From Methylophaga thiooxydans DMS010 (GTDB lineage Bacteria; Pseudomonadota; Gammaproteobacteria; Nitrosococcales; Methylophagaceae): a stretch of 64,000 nt of DNA. A model generated the notes under the pieces. It worked only from the letters and a program-made list of their open reading frames with translations. It had not been told where the DNA came from and made no database searches. Made by a program: the position numbers and the translations under genes. Of this stretch, positions 9,478 to 19,745 are shown piece after piece; position 1 is the first letter of the stretch; every line of letters starts with the position of its first letter. The DNA is taken from NCBI RefSeq assembly GCF_000156355.1, contig NZ_GG657896.1, forward strand, positions 8,908-72,907, written 5' to 3'.

Positions 9478-10841
9478 GATGTCACTCCAAGGCCCAAAGC
9501 CAGACCTAAGTTAATGCGGTTGCTGAGTTGTTGATAGATAAGGTCATCAAGCTGTGCCTCAAGATCATAGGTTTGCTGTTGTATGGCGAGCAGATCAAGA
9601 ATATCTACCAGACCATTTCTATAGCTACGCTGATATTGCTCAAGACTATTTTGAGAGTTTTTCAGTGCTTGACGAATATGTTGTTGCTGAATATCTAAAG
9701 TTGTTTCGAGACTCAAGGTTTGTTCAATTTCATTTATCGCAGTCAACAAGGTTTCTCGGTAGCTCTGATAACTGTATGCCGTATTCAGCTCTGCAATTTC
9801 TGTGGCAGCTCGCAGTTCGCCACCCTGAAACAACGGCGCAGTAAGCTGGCCAAGCAATGACCATACAGGAGAGGCTAGTAGTGACTCATGGGGTGTCGAT
9901 GCGCTGTCAGTCAGCGCCGCGCCCAGATCAAGACTGGGTAAAAGATCTTTGTAGGCAACTTCCGTCCTAAGCGATGCAGCCTGAATAGCAATATAGGCTG
10001 CTTGTAAATCCGGCCGTCTAGCCAATGTTTGTTGTGGCATGTCAGCCAGACTCAGCTGTACCTCAGGATAGGTCGGAGTCTCAATGATCGACGGTAGTTC
10101 AGATTGGCCTAAGAGTTGTCTGAACTGTCTGTGTTGTTGACGGTAGGACTCGCGATTATTTTCGAGTGAAGCTTTCGATTGAGATACGGCACTCCGGGCA
10201 TTATCGAGATCTTCCAGGTTGCCTATACCACTGCGGTAACGCTGCAAAATGAAGGTTTCATTTTGAGTCAATGTGGACAGACGTTTTTGCTCAATTTCAA
10301 TTGCGTGTTGTGTGGCGGTCAGATTCAGCCAGGCATTAATGACCTGAGAAGCCAGCGTGTCGCGTGCGGATTGATACAATAAGTGCTGTTGTTCGATATC
10401 AAGGCTGGCAGCCTGACTGTCTGCTTTCAGCTTGCCCCATAAATCTAGTTGCCAGTTAATACTGATGTCACTGCTATAACTCGCTGTCGTATCCTGCTCA
10501 TTAGCGGCAGAGAAACCGGCCGAAATCTGTGGCAACCTTGCTGCATCTGTCTGACTTAACTGTGCTTGTCGTATTTGTAACGTTAACAAGGTTTGTTGCA
10601 AGCTGGGGTTGTTTGCAAAGGCGGTCTCTAGCAATTGATCCAGTGACTCAGACTGAATCAGGTCAGTTAATGCGGTCTGGGTTGTTGCCGTGTTGATTTG
10701 CGTCCAGGGCGTGACCTGACTCTGCTCATGTTGAATTTGTTGCAGATAATCTTCTTGCGCGGGCATCGTGACACATGCTGTAACAAAACAGAGAGTCGGT
10801 AGAAGACTGCACAAGCGTCGATAGCGGGTTGATAGTGACAT
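9474..10841 (-). CDS. Outer-membrane efflux lipoprotein (NodT/OprM family)
   Basis: TolC-like channel of the RND system, 455 residues. Start ATG 10841 gives a signal peptide MSLSTRYRR... ending in the lipobox FVTAC; an upstream in-frame TTG at 10862 gives a less normal leader. Two internally repeated OEP halves are visible, each with long Ala/Gln/Leu helices: around LAYQSARDTLASQVINAW-like sequence in the first and the ETLLTAINEIEQTL segment in the second. It follows the MFS gene by 107 bp on the same strand and is the first gene of the tight RND operon, so it probably has its own promoter in that gap. Confidence 0.9.
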   Translation of the reverse strand: MSLSTRYRRLCSLLPTLCFVTACVTMPAQEDYLQQIQHEQSQVTPWTQINTATTQTALTDLIQSESLDQLLETAFANNPSLQQTLLTLQIRQAQLSQTDAARLPQISAGFSAANEQDTTASYSSDISINWQLDLWGKLKADSQAASLDIEQQHLLYQSARDTLASQVINAWLNLTATQHAIEIEQKRLSTLTQNETFILQRYRSGIGNLEDLDNARSAVSQSKASLENNRESYRQQHRQFRQLLGQSELPSIIETPTYPEVQLSLADMPQQTLARRPDLQAAYIAIQAASLRTEVAYKDLLPSLDLGAALTDSASTPHESLLASPVWSLLGQLTAPLFQGGELRAATEIAELNTAYSYQSYRETLLTAINEIEQTLSLETTLDIQQQHIRQALKNSQNSLEQYQRSYRNGLVDILDLLAIQQQTYDLEAQLDDLIYQQLSNRINLGLALGLGVTS

Positions 10842-10948
10842 ACGTTTAAATCCAGTTTGCAATAACAGCCGTAAAAGACTGGTTGAGTTTGCAAGCAGAT
10901 TAAACGGGTCACGGTTAAAGTCGGGTTAACGCATAACAAAAAGTGATG

Positions 10949-12127
10949 TTATTTACCGGCTTGTACTAAAAAACGCAAAAGTGGAGCGGTGGCAGCACAG
11001 GTGAACATCACTAAAGCCATTGGGAACGCAGTGCCATCGCCTAAAATCCCGACAATGGCGCCTGCTATGGCACCCGTTGTGAAACCTGCCGCACCAAGTA
11101 AAGCAGTGGCTGTGGCACTGTTGGTCGGAAAGAATTCAACCGTGCTTGAGGTTGCATTGGAAACAATAAGACCCATAATGCCGATAAAAATAATGATCAA
11201 TGGCGTCACTATGTACAAACTGGGCGTGCTGCTCAAACTGACATAGGCTAATAGCAAACTGGCTGTAATAACTTGACCTGCCTGTCCTACACTAAGAATC
11301 ACTCGGGGCTGATGTTGTTTTAACAAGCGCACATTAAGCCGGTTAAACAACATCATTGCCACCACATTGGTACCAAATAGGAACGGATAGACTGTTTCGC
11401 TGACACCGAAAAAACCCATATAAACGGACGGTGAGCCAGTGATAAAAGCAAACATACCGCCGAGAGCGAAACATTGTGAGAATAGAAAGCCGACTGCGTA
11501 TCGGTTTGATAACACCATCCAGTAGCGCCTGAAGGCATTAGGGCGATCCTCAGTCTTGATACGGGTTTCCGGCAGCTTGAAAAATAAAGTGGCGCCGATA
11601 AGTAGCCCGTAGAGCAGTAAGAAATCGAATACCAGTCTCCAGCCACTGATATGCAATAGCAGCATTCCAATTACTGGCGCCAATAAGGGCGCCAGCATCA
11701 TAATAATGGCCATATTTGATAGATGTCTGGCGCTTTCCTGCCCTTTACTGAAGTCCCGAATAATGGCGGCAGAGTTCACTACAGCTAGGCCACCGCCTAT
11801 CGCTTCGATTATCCTGAACCCCCATAACCAGGCGATAGATGGACTGAGAATAATGCCTAAGGTCCCCAGACAAAATAAGCTGATACCAATTCCGGTAGCA
11901 GCCCGACGGCCGAAATGATCGGAAAACGGACCACCTATGATTTGTCCGATAGCAAACCCAGCGAGAAACAAACTCAAGGACAACTCAATGTCATGGATGC
12001 TGACTGTAAAAAAATCGGCCATTTGCGGCATGGCAGGCAAGTAAGCGTCGATTGCCAGTGGTGCCATAGCCGTCAATGCAGCTAATAACAGGATCATGGA
12101 GCGGACGGATAAGCTAAATGTTGTCAT
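10949..12127 (-). CDS. Bcr/CflA-family multidrug MFS transporter
   Basis: Drug:proton antiporter of the major facilitator superfamily, 392 residues with 12 predicted helices. The N-terminus has APLAIDAYLPAMPQMADFF and, after TM2, GPFSDHFGRR, both typical of the Bcr/CflA (DHA1) branch. It overlaps the marR gene by 4 bp (ATGA), so regulator and transporter are co-translated; a MarR-type repressor of its own pump is the simple reading. The next genes on the same strand form an RND efflux system, so two export systems lie side by side. Substrate unknown. Confidence 0.9.
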   Translation of the reverse strand: MTTFSLSVRSMILLLAALTAMAPLAIDAYLPAMPQMADFFTVSIHDIELSLSLFLAGFAIGQIIGGPFSDHFGRRAATGIGISLFCLGTLGIILSPSIAWLWGFRIIEAIGGGLAVVNSAAIIRDFSKGQESARHLSNMAIIMMLAPLLAPVIGMLLLHISGWRLVFDFLLLYGLLIGATLFFKLPETRIKTEDRPNAFRRYWMVLSNRYAVGFLFSQCFALGGMFAFITGSPSVYMGFFGVSETVYPFLFGTNVVAMMLFNRLNVRLLKQHQPRVILSVGQAGQVITASLLLAYVSLSSTPSLYIVTPLIIIFIGIMGLIVSNATSSTVEFFPTNSATATALLGAAGFTTGAIAGAIVGILGDGTAFPMALVMFTCAATAPLLRFLVQAGK

Positions 12128-12639
12128 GATTCGGTATCTAGTCGACAGTCAATATTCAGCATGGTTTTTTTGAGTAAGCGTTGCAGTTGATTTTTTTCAG
12201 CTTCTGTCAGGCCACCGAGTAGCTGATCAGTCAACTGGAAATGATGTGGGTAAACCGTATCAATGACTTGTTTTCCGGCATCTGTCAGCGACACTTTGAT
12301 ACTACGCCTGTCCTCAGTGCAGTGTTGTCTAACGATCAGTTGTTTCGTTTCTAATCTGTCTAATCGACTGGTCATTGCACCTGAACTCAACAGCATAGCC
12401 TGATGAAGTTGCGACGGTGTTAAATCTGCCTGGGCTGAACGCTTTAATGCAGCAAGCACATCAAACTCACCTTGATTGAGCTTGAATTTGCTATGCAATT
12501 TACCGAGCTCAGCTTCCAGAGTTTTGTTTAAACGTAGAATTCTGGCGATGATTTGTAAGGCGGAATAGTCTGCTTTCAGACCAAGTTGCTGCCACTGATC
12601 AGAAATGATGTCGATATCGTCATTGTTTTGCAGGGACAT
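12124..12639 (-). CDS. MarR-family transcriptional regulator
   Basis: Winged-helix regulator, 171 residues. The MarR core covers about 40-150: recognition region LTPSQLHQAMLLSSGAMTSR and wing RQHCTEDRRSIKVSLTDAG are clear. Such proteins bind short palindromes as dimers and release them with small phenolic or other lipophilic ligands. It is the first gene of the efflux block and overlaps the Bcr/CflA gene. Two TTTATATAAA palindromes lie 43-70 bp upstream of its start, the likely autoregulatory sites. Confidence 0.9.
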   Translation of the reverse strand: MSLQNNDDIDIISDQWQQLGLKADYSALQIIARILRLNKTLEAELGKLHSKFKLNQGEFDVLAALKRSAQADLTPSQLHQAMLLSSGAMTSRLDRLETKQLIVRQHCTEDRRSIKVSLTDAGKQVIDTVYPHHFQLTDQLLGGLTEAEKNQLQRLLKKTMLNIDCRLDTES

Positions 12640-12681
12640 TGGGCGTTAACTTTTTGCCAAAATGCCATTCTATGCTGATAG

Positions 12682-12708
12682 CTTTATATAAACAATCTTT
12701 ATATAAAG
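12682..12708. promoter_or_regulatory. Twin TTTATATAAA palindromes, candidate MarR operators
   Basis: Two perfect palindromes occur in tandem: TTTATATAAA at 12683-12692 and CTTTATATAAAG at 12697-12708, centres 15 bp apart. They lie between the divergent marR and prfC genes. MarR dimers bind palindromes of about this size, usually over their own promoter. Assignment to the adjacent MarR is an inference; an A/T-rich promoter element could look similar. Confidence 0.5.
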
Positions 12709-12807
12709 ATAAAATGGCTAAAGCAATTAAAACAGCTTTAAATTGTGTCTATGTGAATAATCAGCGAAAATAGCGTGTTTTACTCCTTTCTTTAAGAGCC
12801 GTACTTC

Positions 12808-14388
12808 ATGTCATCCAGTCCAGTGCAACAAGCTGCATCCAAGCGCCGAACCTTTGCGATTATCTCGCATCCTGATGCGGGTAAAACCACGCTGACAGAG
12901 AAATTGCTGTACTTCGGTGGCGCTATTCAGATGGCGGGTAGTGTGAAGTCACGTAAAACAGATCGTCATGCGACCTCTGACTGGATGGAAATGGAGAAAG
13001 AGCGGGGAATTTCCGTAACCTCGTCAGTGATGCAGTTTCCCTATAACGATCGTATCGTCAACTTACTTGATACGCCGGGCCATGCTGACTTCTCCGAGGA
13101 TACCTACCGTACCCTTACCGCAGTTGACTCAGCCTTGATGGTGATTGATAGCGCTAAGGGTGTTGAAGAACGAACAATTAAATTGATGGAAGTCTGTCGC
13201 TTACGTGATACGCCGATCCTTACCTTTATTAATAAGTTGGATAGGGAAGGGCGCGATCCTATTGAATTGATGGATGAAGTGGAAACGATCCTCAATATTC
13301 AGTGTGCACCTATTACCTGGCCGATTGGGATGGGTAAGGGCTTTAAAGGTATTTTCCACCTATTGAATGACAGCGTGCATTTATTTGAGCCGCACAGCAA
13401 AGAAGCGGGCGAAGTTATTGAAGGTTTGAATAACCCAAGATTAGATGAGCTGTTTGGGAGTATGGCTGAGGAGTTGCGTGAAGAGATTGAGTTGGTGCGT
13501 GGTGCCAGTCATGATTTTGATTTAGATGCCTTTTTGGCCGGACGCCTAACGCCAGTATTTTTTGGCTCTGCCATGAATAATTTTGGTGTCACTGAATTGA
13601 TGGATTCCTTTGTCGAATATGCGCCAGCACCACAACCTCGAGCAACGAAAAGTCGTGAAATTGCGGCCGAGGAAGAGGTCTTTAGTGGGTTTGTGTTTAA
13701 AATTCAGGCCAATATGGATCCTAAGCACCGCGATCGTATTGCCTTTATGCGTGTGTGCTCAGGTAAATATACCAAAGGCATGAAAATGCATCAGACTCGT
13801 ATTGGCAAAGATGTAACCGTCGCCAATGCGGTAACGTTTATGGCCGCAGAACGCGAACAAGCAGAAGAAGCGTGGCCGGGTGATATTCTGGGCTTACACA
13901 ATCATGGCACGATTCAGATTGGTGATACCTTTACCCAAGGTGAAGATCTTCAGTTCACGGGGATCCCTTACTTTGCACCGGAATTGTTCCGTCGCGTTCG
14001 ACTCAAAGACCCACTGAAAAACAAAGCCTTGTTAAAAGGGTTACAACAATTGAGTGAAGAGGGAGCAACACAGCTTTTCCGTCCGCTTGATAATAACGAT
14101 CTCATTTTAGGTGCTGTCGGTGTGCTGCAGTTTGATGTGGTCGTGCATCGTTTGAAAGGTGAGTACAACGTTGAATGTGCCTATGAACCGGTGCAAGTCT
14201 ATACGGCCCGCTGGGTGTATGCAGACGATGAACGTAAACTGGAAGAGTTTAAGAAAAAAGCCTCGACCAATTTAGCTTATGATGGGGCTGGCAATCTTAC
14301 TTACATCGCACCAACCCGAGTGAACCTCGACTTAACGGTAGAGCGTTGGCCGGACATTGATTTCCGTGCGACCAGAGAGCATCTCTAA
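12808..14388 (+). CDS. prfC: Peptide chain release factor 3
   Basis: Class II release factor GTPase that removes RF1/RF2 from the ribosome after peptide release. 526 residues, the usual length. G1 is [10 protein letters not shown] (about 20-29), G3 DTPGHADF, G4 NKLD, followed by the EF-G-like domain II and the RF3 C-terminal domain ([17 protein letters not shown]). Start ATG 12808 follows AAGAGCC, a weak ribosome-binding site. Single gene, divergent from the marR efflux block, with the CBS-domain gene 70 bp downstream. Confidence 0.97.
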   Translation: MSSSPVQQAASKRRTFAIISHPDAGKTTLTEKLLYFGGAIQMAGSVKSRKTDRHATSDWMEMEKERGISVTSSVMQFPYNDRIVNLLDTPGHADFSEDTYRTLTAVDSALMVIDSAKGVEERTIKLMEVCRLRDTPILTFINKLDREGRDPIELMDEVETILNIQCAPITWPIGMGKGFKGIFHLLNDSVHLFEPHSKEAGEVIEGLNNPRLDELFGSMAEELREEIELVRGASHDFDLDAFLAGRLTPVFFGSAMNNFGVTELMDSFVEYAPAPQPRATKSREIAAEEEVFSGFVFKIQANMDPKHRDRIAFMRVCSGKYTKGMKMHQTRIGKDVTVANAVTFMAAEREQAEEAWPGDILGLHNHGTIQIGDTFTQGEDLQFTGIPYFAPELFRRVRLKDPLKNKALLKGLQQLSEEGATQLFRPLDNNDLILGAVGVLQFDVVVHRLKGEYNVECAYEPVQVYTARWVYADDERKLEEFKKKASTNLAYDGAGNLTYIAPTRVNLDLTVERWPDIDFRATREHL

Positions 14389-14458
14389 AGCCACTTGCTA
14401 TTATCCGTAAAACTCAAGCAGAATAGCGTTAAGCAAATCTGCTGAAAGGGGCGAACGG

Positions 14459-14908
14459 ATGAAAGTCAGGTCGATCACCAAAAATAAGGGTAAACCCGTT
14501 ATCGGTTTATCGCCTTCTGACTCGCTGGATAAAGCAGTCAATCTGATGATGGAGCATCGTATCGGGTCGTTAGTGGTGACGGACTACGATGGTCATTTGG
14601 TCGGCATATTATCAGAGCGTGACTTGTTGAATATCCTGCACCAGAAACATGCCATGTGGAGTCCGGTCACAGTCGCCGACGCGATGACACCTGAGCCTTA
14701 CGTCTGCGAACCTGATAATACCTTGGAAGAAGTAATGAATATCATGGTGGATAATAATATCCGTCATCTACCGGTGGTATACAAAGCTAAATTAGAAGGC
14801 ATGCTGTCGATTACCGACATTGTTGAAGAGTTACTGAAGAAAGCCAAGTTTGAGAACAAGTTACTAAAAAACTACATCCAGAACTGGCCTGATGCGGAGC
14901 ACGAATAA
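14459..14908 (+). CDS. Tandem CBS-domain protein
   Basis: Small soluble protein of 149 residues made of two CBS domains (about 8-65 and 78-135), e.g. MMEHRIGSLVVTDYDGHLVGILSERDLL and the second copy ending EGMLSITDIVEELL. CBS pairs usually bind adenine nucleotides and act as regulatory modules; no effector domain is attached, so its target is unknown. AAAGGGG lies 7 bp before ATG 14459, a strong ribosome-binding site. Its stop codon directly abuts that of the convergent DUF3579 gene. Confidence 0.88.
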   Translation: MKVRSITKNKGKPVIGLSPSDSLDKAVNLMMEHRIGSLVVTDYDGHLVGILSERDLLNILHQKHAMWSPVTVADAMTPEPYVCEPDNTLEEVMNIMVDNNIRHLPVVYKAKLEGMLSITDIVEELLKKAKFENKLLKNYIQNWPDAEHE

Positions 14909-15205
14909 CTAGGTGTCTTGATCCAGAGGGAACTGGTCGGTACGGTCAACCTGTAAATTATTATCGTCAGCAAACTCAATCAGAAAGTCGAATAACATTT
15001 CGTCATTCTGTTCCAGCATTGCGTCAATCACCACGCATTTCACGCCATCGATCGATGCCAGCCTGACATTAGGGTGAAAAATAATTCGGCGTCCAGGACC
15101 ATATGAAGCAACGGCGCCGCATAGACGTTCTGCCCAGTCACTAGGGCGAAATTTGCCGCCGTCCTGAGTTAAACCGCGAATAATCACCTTTTCCGATGTG
15201 GACAT
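14909..15205 (-). CDS. DUF3579 family protein
   Basis: Conserved proteobacterial protein of unknown function, 98 residues. The start at 15205 gives MSTSEKVIIRGLTQDGGKFR, the standard beginning of DUF3579 members; a longer frame from 15274 adds 23 residues that do not fit the family. The conserved SDWAERLCG follows. No transmembrane segment or catalytic motif is seen. It lies convergent to the CBS gene and divergent from ileS. Confidence 0.8.
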   Translation of the reverse strand: MSTSEKVIIRGLTQDGGKFRPSDWAERLCGAVASYGPGRRIIFHPNVRLASIDGVKCVVIDAMLEQNDEMLFDFLIEFADDNNLQVDRTDQFPLDQDT

Positions 15206-15308
15206 ATGCAAGTCAGCTCGTAGTGTGAAGACGATATAAAAGCCATATTCTACTGTATATAGCGGCTGTTGCATAAGCAGGCCAGAGAAATAAAACTGCT
15301 TTCAATGA

Positions 15309-15337
15309 TTTAGGTACGCCTAAAAAATCCGTATAAT
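15309..15337 (+). promoter_or_regulatory. Candidate sigma-70 promoter for ileS
   Basis: A perfect TATAAT at 15332-15337 with a poor -35 match TTTAGG at 15309-15314 (17-bp spacer), 37 bp before the ileS GTG start. It lies between the divergent DUF3579 and ileS genes. Confidence 0.45.
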
Positions 15338-15373
15338 CATCGCTTTTGGTGATTCGAGAACAACGAGAAGCTT

Positions 15374-18175
15374 GTGGCCGACTACAAACAAACATTAAAT
15401 TTACCTGCAACGCCATTTCCGATGAAGGCGGGTTTGCCTAATCGCGAGCCACAAACACTCCAGCACTGGCAGGATATTGACCTCTATAAAAAGTTGCGTG
15501 AAAACGCTAAAGGTCGCCCACTTTTTGTTCTGCATGATGGTCCTCCATATGCCAATGGCGATATTCATATTGGTCATGCCGTTAACAAAATCCTAAAAGA
15601 CATCATTATCAAATCCAAAACCTTGAGTGGTTTTGACGCGCCTTATGTGCCGGGATGGGACTGTCATGGTTTACCGATTGAACTGAATGTTGAGAAAAAA
15701 GTAGGTAAGCCCGGCGTTAAAGTGACGGCCAAAGAGTTTCGTGATGCTTGCCGTCAATATGCAGCAAAACAGGTCGATGGTCAGCGTGAAGACTTCAAAC
15801 GACTTGGTGTACTGGGCGAGTGGGATAATCCTTACCTCACCATGGATTTTAGCTTTGAAGCAGATATCATCCGCACGCTGGGACAAATCATCAAGCAAGG
15901 TCATCTGCACAAAGGTGTGAAACCTGTTCATTGGTGTGTCGATTGTGGTTCTGCATTGGCCGAGGCTGAAGTGGAATATGAAGATAAAACCTCGCCAGCC
16001 ATTGATGTGCGCTTTAAAGCTGTCGATATCGCCGCCTTTGAAGCAGCCTGTGGTGCCAAAGGTGAAGGTCAAATCAGTGTGCCTATCTGGACAACCACGC
16101 CGTGGACGTTGCCGGCTAACCAAGCGGTTGCCTTAAACCCAGAGCTGACTTACGTGCTTTTGCAATGTGGTGAAGAGCGTTTATTGCTTGCCGAAGCTTT
16201 GTACGAAAGTGCCTTGGAACGTTATGGCAAAAGTGGTGATGTACTGGTTCGAGTTAAAGGTGAACAGCTCGAAGGTCTGTTGTTACAGCACCCGTTTTAT
16301 GAGCGCCAAGTCCCCGTTATTCTTGGTGACCACGTTACCAGTGATGGCGGTACAGGTGCTGTTCATACTGCGCCGGGACACGGTCAGGATGATTACACAG
16401 TTGGTTTGAAATACAATCTGGAAGTTGATAACCCGGTGGGCAGTAATGGTTGTTTCCTTGAAGGTACACCGGTTTTTGCTGGTGAGTCAGTATTTAAGGC
16501 GAACCCACAAGTTATCGAGTTACTGAAAGAAAAAGATGCCTTGTTAGCGTATGTCGATATTCAACACAGCTACCCTCATTGCTGGCGACATAAAACCCCG
16601 ATTATTTTCCGGGCCACGCCGCAATGGTTTGTCAGTATGGATCAAAAAGGTCTGCGCCAAGCGGCAATGAAGGCTATTGCTGATACTGACTGGATGCCTG
16701 ACTGGGGCCAGAAGCGTATTGAAAATATGGTTGAAGGTCGCCCTGACTGGTGTATTTCACGTCAGCGTACTTGGGGTGTGCCGATTCCTTTGTTTGTCAA
16801 TAAACAAACGGGTCAACTACATCCTGACACGGAACACTTTGTTGAACAGGTGGCAGAAAAGGTTGAAACGGGTGGTATCGACGCTTGGTTTGAGATGGAA
16901 GCTGAGGAGCTCTTGGGCGCTCAAGCGTCCGACTACGACAAAGTCACCGATACCCTCGATGTTTGGTTTGACTCGGGCGTTTCGCATGCCTGTGTATTAG
17001 CACGTCGTGACTATCTGAACCGGCCTGCTGATTTATATCTTGAAGGCAGCGACCAACATCGTGGCTGGTTCCAATCATCACTCCTGACCTCTGTTGCTAC
17101 AACCGATTCGGCGCCTTATAAAGCTGTCTTGACGCATGGTTTTACTGTCGATGCACAGGGCAAAAAAATGTCTAAATCCAAGGGCAATGTTGTTGCCCCG
17201 CAGAAGGTTATTAAAAACCTGGGTGCTGATATTATTCGTCTTTGGGTGGCAGCGACCGACTACAGTGGTGAAATGCATGTGTCAGATGAAATTCTGAAAC
17301 GCACCGCAGATTCATATCGTCGTATTCGTAATACCGCACGTTATTTATTGTCGAATCTGAATGATTTCGACCCGTCATCAAACCTGCTTGATGTCGACAA
17401 ACTATTGCCATTGGAGCGGTGGGCCCTGGATCGCGCTTATCATGTGCAAGCCGATATTCTCAAAGCGTATGAGAACTATCAGTTCCACACCATCTATCAG
17501 AAAGTGCATAACTTTTGTGCCAATGAAATGGGCAGTTTGTATCTGGATATCACTAAAGATCGCCAGTACACCATGCAAGAAAATAGTTTGGGTCGTCGTT
17601 CATCACAAACAGCGATGTATCACATCCTTGAAGCATTAGTTCGCTGGATTGCCCCCATCCTCAGCTTTACCGCTGATGAGTTGTGGAGCTATTTGCCCGG
17701 TGAGCGTAACGAGTCAGTGCAATTGAACACATGGTATGAGCCGTTAGTACCGATGCCAGCTGATAGCCAGTTTGATCTTGCTTTTTGGAATCAGGTGTTT
17801 AGTGTTCGTGATGCGGTTGCCAAAGAACTGGAAAATCAACGCAATGCAGGACACATTAAAGGTGGTCTGACGGCTGAAGTGACGTTATATGCAGACGATG
17901 CTTTACACAAGACGCTGCAGCAGTTGGGTGATGAACTGAAGTTTGTTTTGATCACCTCACAAGCACGCTTACAAGCGATTGTTGATAAACCTGATAATGC
18001 AGTAGAGACCAGTGTCAATGGTCTGTATGTCACGATTGCTGCTTCACAACATCAACGTTGCGATCGTTGCTGGCATCAGACAGCAACCGTCGGCAAACAT
18101 GCTGATCATCCTGACTTGTGTGATCGGTGTATCGATAATATTGAAGGAGCAGGTGAGCTTCGTCAGTTCGCCTGA
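15374..18175 (+). CDS. ileS: Isoleucyl-tRNA synthetase
   Basis: Class I aminoacyl-tRNA synthetase charging tRNA-Ile, 933 residues. HIGH is at 65-68 ([10 protein letters not shown]), KMSKS near 598-602 ([10 protein letters not shown]), and the editing domain carries [13 protein letters not shown]. The C-terminal zinc finger has two Cys pairs (CDRCW and CDRCI). Start is GTG 15374; ACGAGAAG is 3-10 bp upstream. The lspA gene follows after 8 bp, as in most gammaproteobacteria, while the usual upstream gene ribF is absent, so ileS seems to head this operon. Confidence 0.97.
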   Translation: MADYKQTLNLPATPFPMKAGLPNREPQTLQHWQDIDLYKKLRENAKGRPLFVLHDGPPYANGDIHIGHAVNKILKDIIIKSKTLSGFDAPYVPGWDCHGLPIELNVEKKVGKPGVKVTAKEFRDACRQYAAKQVDGQREDFKRLGVLGEWDNPYLTMDFSFEADIIRTLGQIIKQGHLHKGVKPVHWCVDCGSALAEAEVEYEDKTSPAIDVRFKAVDIAAFEAACGAKGEGQISVPIWTTTPWTLPANQAVALNPELTYVLLQCGEERLLLAEALYESALERYGKSGDVLVRVKGEQLEGLLLQHPFYERQVPVILGDHVTSDGGTGAVHTAPGHGQDDYTVGLKYNLEVDNPVGSNGCFLEGTPVFAGESVFKANPQVIELLKEKDALLAYVDIQHSYPHCWRHKTPIIFRATPQWFVSMDQKGLRQAAMKAIADTDWMPDWGQKRIENMVEGRPDWCISRQRTWGVPIPLFVNKQTGQLHPDTEHFVEQVAEKVETGGIDAWFEMEAEELLGAQASDYDKVTDTLDVWFDSGVSHACVLARRDYLNRPADLYLEGSDQHRGWFQSSLLTSVATTDSAPYKAVLTHGFTVDAQGKKMSKSKGNVVAPQKVIKNLGADIIRLWVAATDYSGEMHVSDEILKRTADSYRRIRNTARYLLSNLNDFDPSSNLLDVDKLLPLERWALDRAYHVQADILKAYENYQFHTIYQKVHNFCANEMGSLYLDITKDRQYTMQENSLGRRSSQTAMYHILEALVRWIAPILSFTADELWSYLPGERNESVQLNTWYEPLVPMPADSQFDLAFWNQVFSVRDAVAKELENQRNAGHIKGGLTAEVTLYADDALHKTLQQLGDELKFVLITSQARLQAIVDKPDNAVETSVNGLYVTIAASQHQRCDRCWHQTATVGKHADHPDLCDRCIDNIEGAGELRQFA

Positions 18176-18183
18176 TATCCAGC

Positions 18184-18651
18184 ATGTTGAAATGGTTAAA
18201 TCTGTCTGTGTTGATCGTTATTTTGGATCAGCTCACTAAATGGATCAGTGTAAGTGTGCTGGATCTATATGAAACCGTCCCGGTAATGCCATTTTTTAAT
18301 TTTACGATGGCACACAATTACGGTGCAGCGTTCAGCTTTCTGTCTTCGGCTGGTGGCTGGCAGCGCTGGTTTTTTGCGGCACTTGCCGTCGTCGTGAGTG
18401 TGGCGTTGACCATCTGGATGAAAAAACTCAAACCAAACGCAAAGATGGAAGCGGCAGCCTTGGCTCTGATTATTGGTGGAGCGGTGGGCAATGTCATCGA
18501 TCGCTTTGTTCATGGCTACGTTATCGACTTTCTAGATGTGTATTACGGTAGCTATCATTGGCCAGCATTCAATATTGCTGATTCTGCAATTTGTATTGGT
18601 GCTGTGTTGTTGATCCTAGATAGCTTCAGAAACAAAACGGAGTCTCAATGA
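18184..18651 (+). CDS. lspA: Prolipoprotein signal peptidase (signal peptidase II)
   Basis: Aspartic protease of the inner membrane that cleaves lipoprotein signal peptides after diacylglyceryl transfer. 155 residues, four predicted helices. Catalytic aspartates are in NVIDRFVHGYVIDFLD and FNIADSAI; NYGAAFSFL is the conserved substrate-side motif. Likely substrates encoded nearby are BamD, the Lpp-like protein and the efflux lipoprotein. Its stop overlaps the hisC start (ATGA), an unusual junction. Confidence 0.96.
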   Translation: MLKWLNLSVLIVILDQLTKWISVSVLDLYETVPVMPFFNFTMAHNYGAAFSFLSSAGGWQRWFFAALAVVVSVALTIWMKKLKPNAKMEAAALALIIGGAVGNVIDRFVHGYVIDFLDVYYGSYHWPAFNIADSAICIGAVLLILDSFRNKTESQ

Positions 18652-19745
18652 GTTTTTGTGATCTGGCAGTCAGCGGTGTTGCTGAACTACAGCCTTATGT
18701 ACCAGGTAAACCGATTGAAGAGCTTCAACGTCAATATGGCGTGCGTGATGTCATTAAACTGGCCTCCAATGAAAATCCACTAGGCCCATCTAAAGCAGCT
18801 TTAGCTGCTGTGGCGTTGTCGTCGAAAGAGATGACACGTTATCCCGATGGCAATGGTTACGCGTTGAAAATGGCGTTGGCGGATAAAAATCAACTGGCGC
18901 CTGAGCAAATCACTTTGGGTAATGGTTCGAATGATGTGTTGGAGCTGGTGGCACGTGCGTTTGCCGGCGCAGGTGATGAGGTTGTTTATTCAGAACACGC
19001 CTTTGCGGTGTATCCGATTGTTACGAAAGCCATTGGTGCGACAGGCGTTGTAGCAGCTGCGAAAGACTATGGGCATGATTTGGCTGCAATCTTGAAAGCG
19101 ATTACCAGTCGTACCAAAATTGTGTTTATTGCCAATCCGAATAACCCAACGGGTACTTGGATAGCAGCCGCTGAGATTAAAGCGTTTCTGGAAAAAGTAC
19201 CAGAAAACGTACTGGTAGTACTGGATGAAGCCTATGTGGAATATCTGGAACAGCAGGAGAATACGATTGCCTGGCTACAAGATTTCCATAATCTGATTAT
19301 CACACGTACTTTTTCTAAGGCCTATGGTTTAGCTGGGTTACGCATTGGTTATGCGATGTCGCATCCAGAAGTCGCAGATTTATTAAACCGCGTCAGACAA
19401 CCATTTAATGCAAACAGCTTGGCGCAGGCCGCTGCTGTGGCAGCATTGGGTGATGACAATTATCTGCAACAGGCACGTGAAATCAACGCTGCCGGTATGA
19501 AGCAATTAATCGCTGGCTTTGAGAAGCTGGCACTGCAATATATTCCGTCAAAAGGTAATTTCATTACTGTGAATGTGCATAGCAATGCGGCTGAAGTATT
19601 TGATGACTTGTTATATGAGGGGGTAATTGTGCGTCCCGTAGCCAATTACGGCTTACCTCAACATTTACGCGTCAGCATCGGTTTGCCTGCAGAAAATGAA
19701 CGTTTTTTAGAAGCACTGACTAAAGTGTTGGGACGTGGTGAATGA
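18648..19745 (+). CDS. hisC: Histidinol-phosphate / aromatic aminotransferase
   Basis: PLP-dependent class I/II aminotransferase, 365 residues. K224 in TRTFSKAYGLAGLR is the PLP lysine; ANPNNPTGT and LDEAYVEY hold other PLP contacts, and the N-terminus (LQPYVPGKPIEEL, LASNENPLG) is typical of HisC. It lies directly before tyrA and aroA with an ATGA overlap to tyrA, as in many proteobacteria where this HisC copy serves tyrosine and phenylalanine synthesis as well as, or instead of, histidine. Which substrate dominates here cannot be decided from the window. Confidence 0.92.
   Translation: MSFCDLAVSGVAELQPYVPGKPIEELQRQYGVRDVIKLASNENPLGPSKAALAAVALSSKEMTRYPDGNGYALKMALADKNQLAPEQITLGNGSNDVLELVARAFAGAGDEVVYSEHAFAVYPIVTKAIGATGVVAAAKDYGHDLAAILKAITSRTKIVFIANPNNPTGTWIAAAEIKAFLEKVPENVLVVLDEAYVEYLEQQENTIAWLQDFHNLIITRTFSKAYGLAGLRIGYAMSHPEVADLLNRVRQPFNANSLAQAAAVAALGDDNYLQQAREINAAGMKQLIAGFEKLALQYIPSKGNFITVNVHSNAAEVFDDLLYEGVIVRPVANYGLPQHLRVSIGLPAENERFLEALTKVLGRGE

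Noticed and set aside
10667-10939. Minus-strand 90-codon frame before the efflux channel gene
   Set aside because: It overlaps the start of the channel gene in another frame and has no recognisable features.
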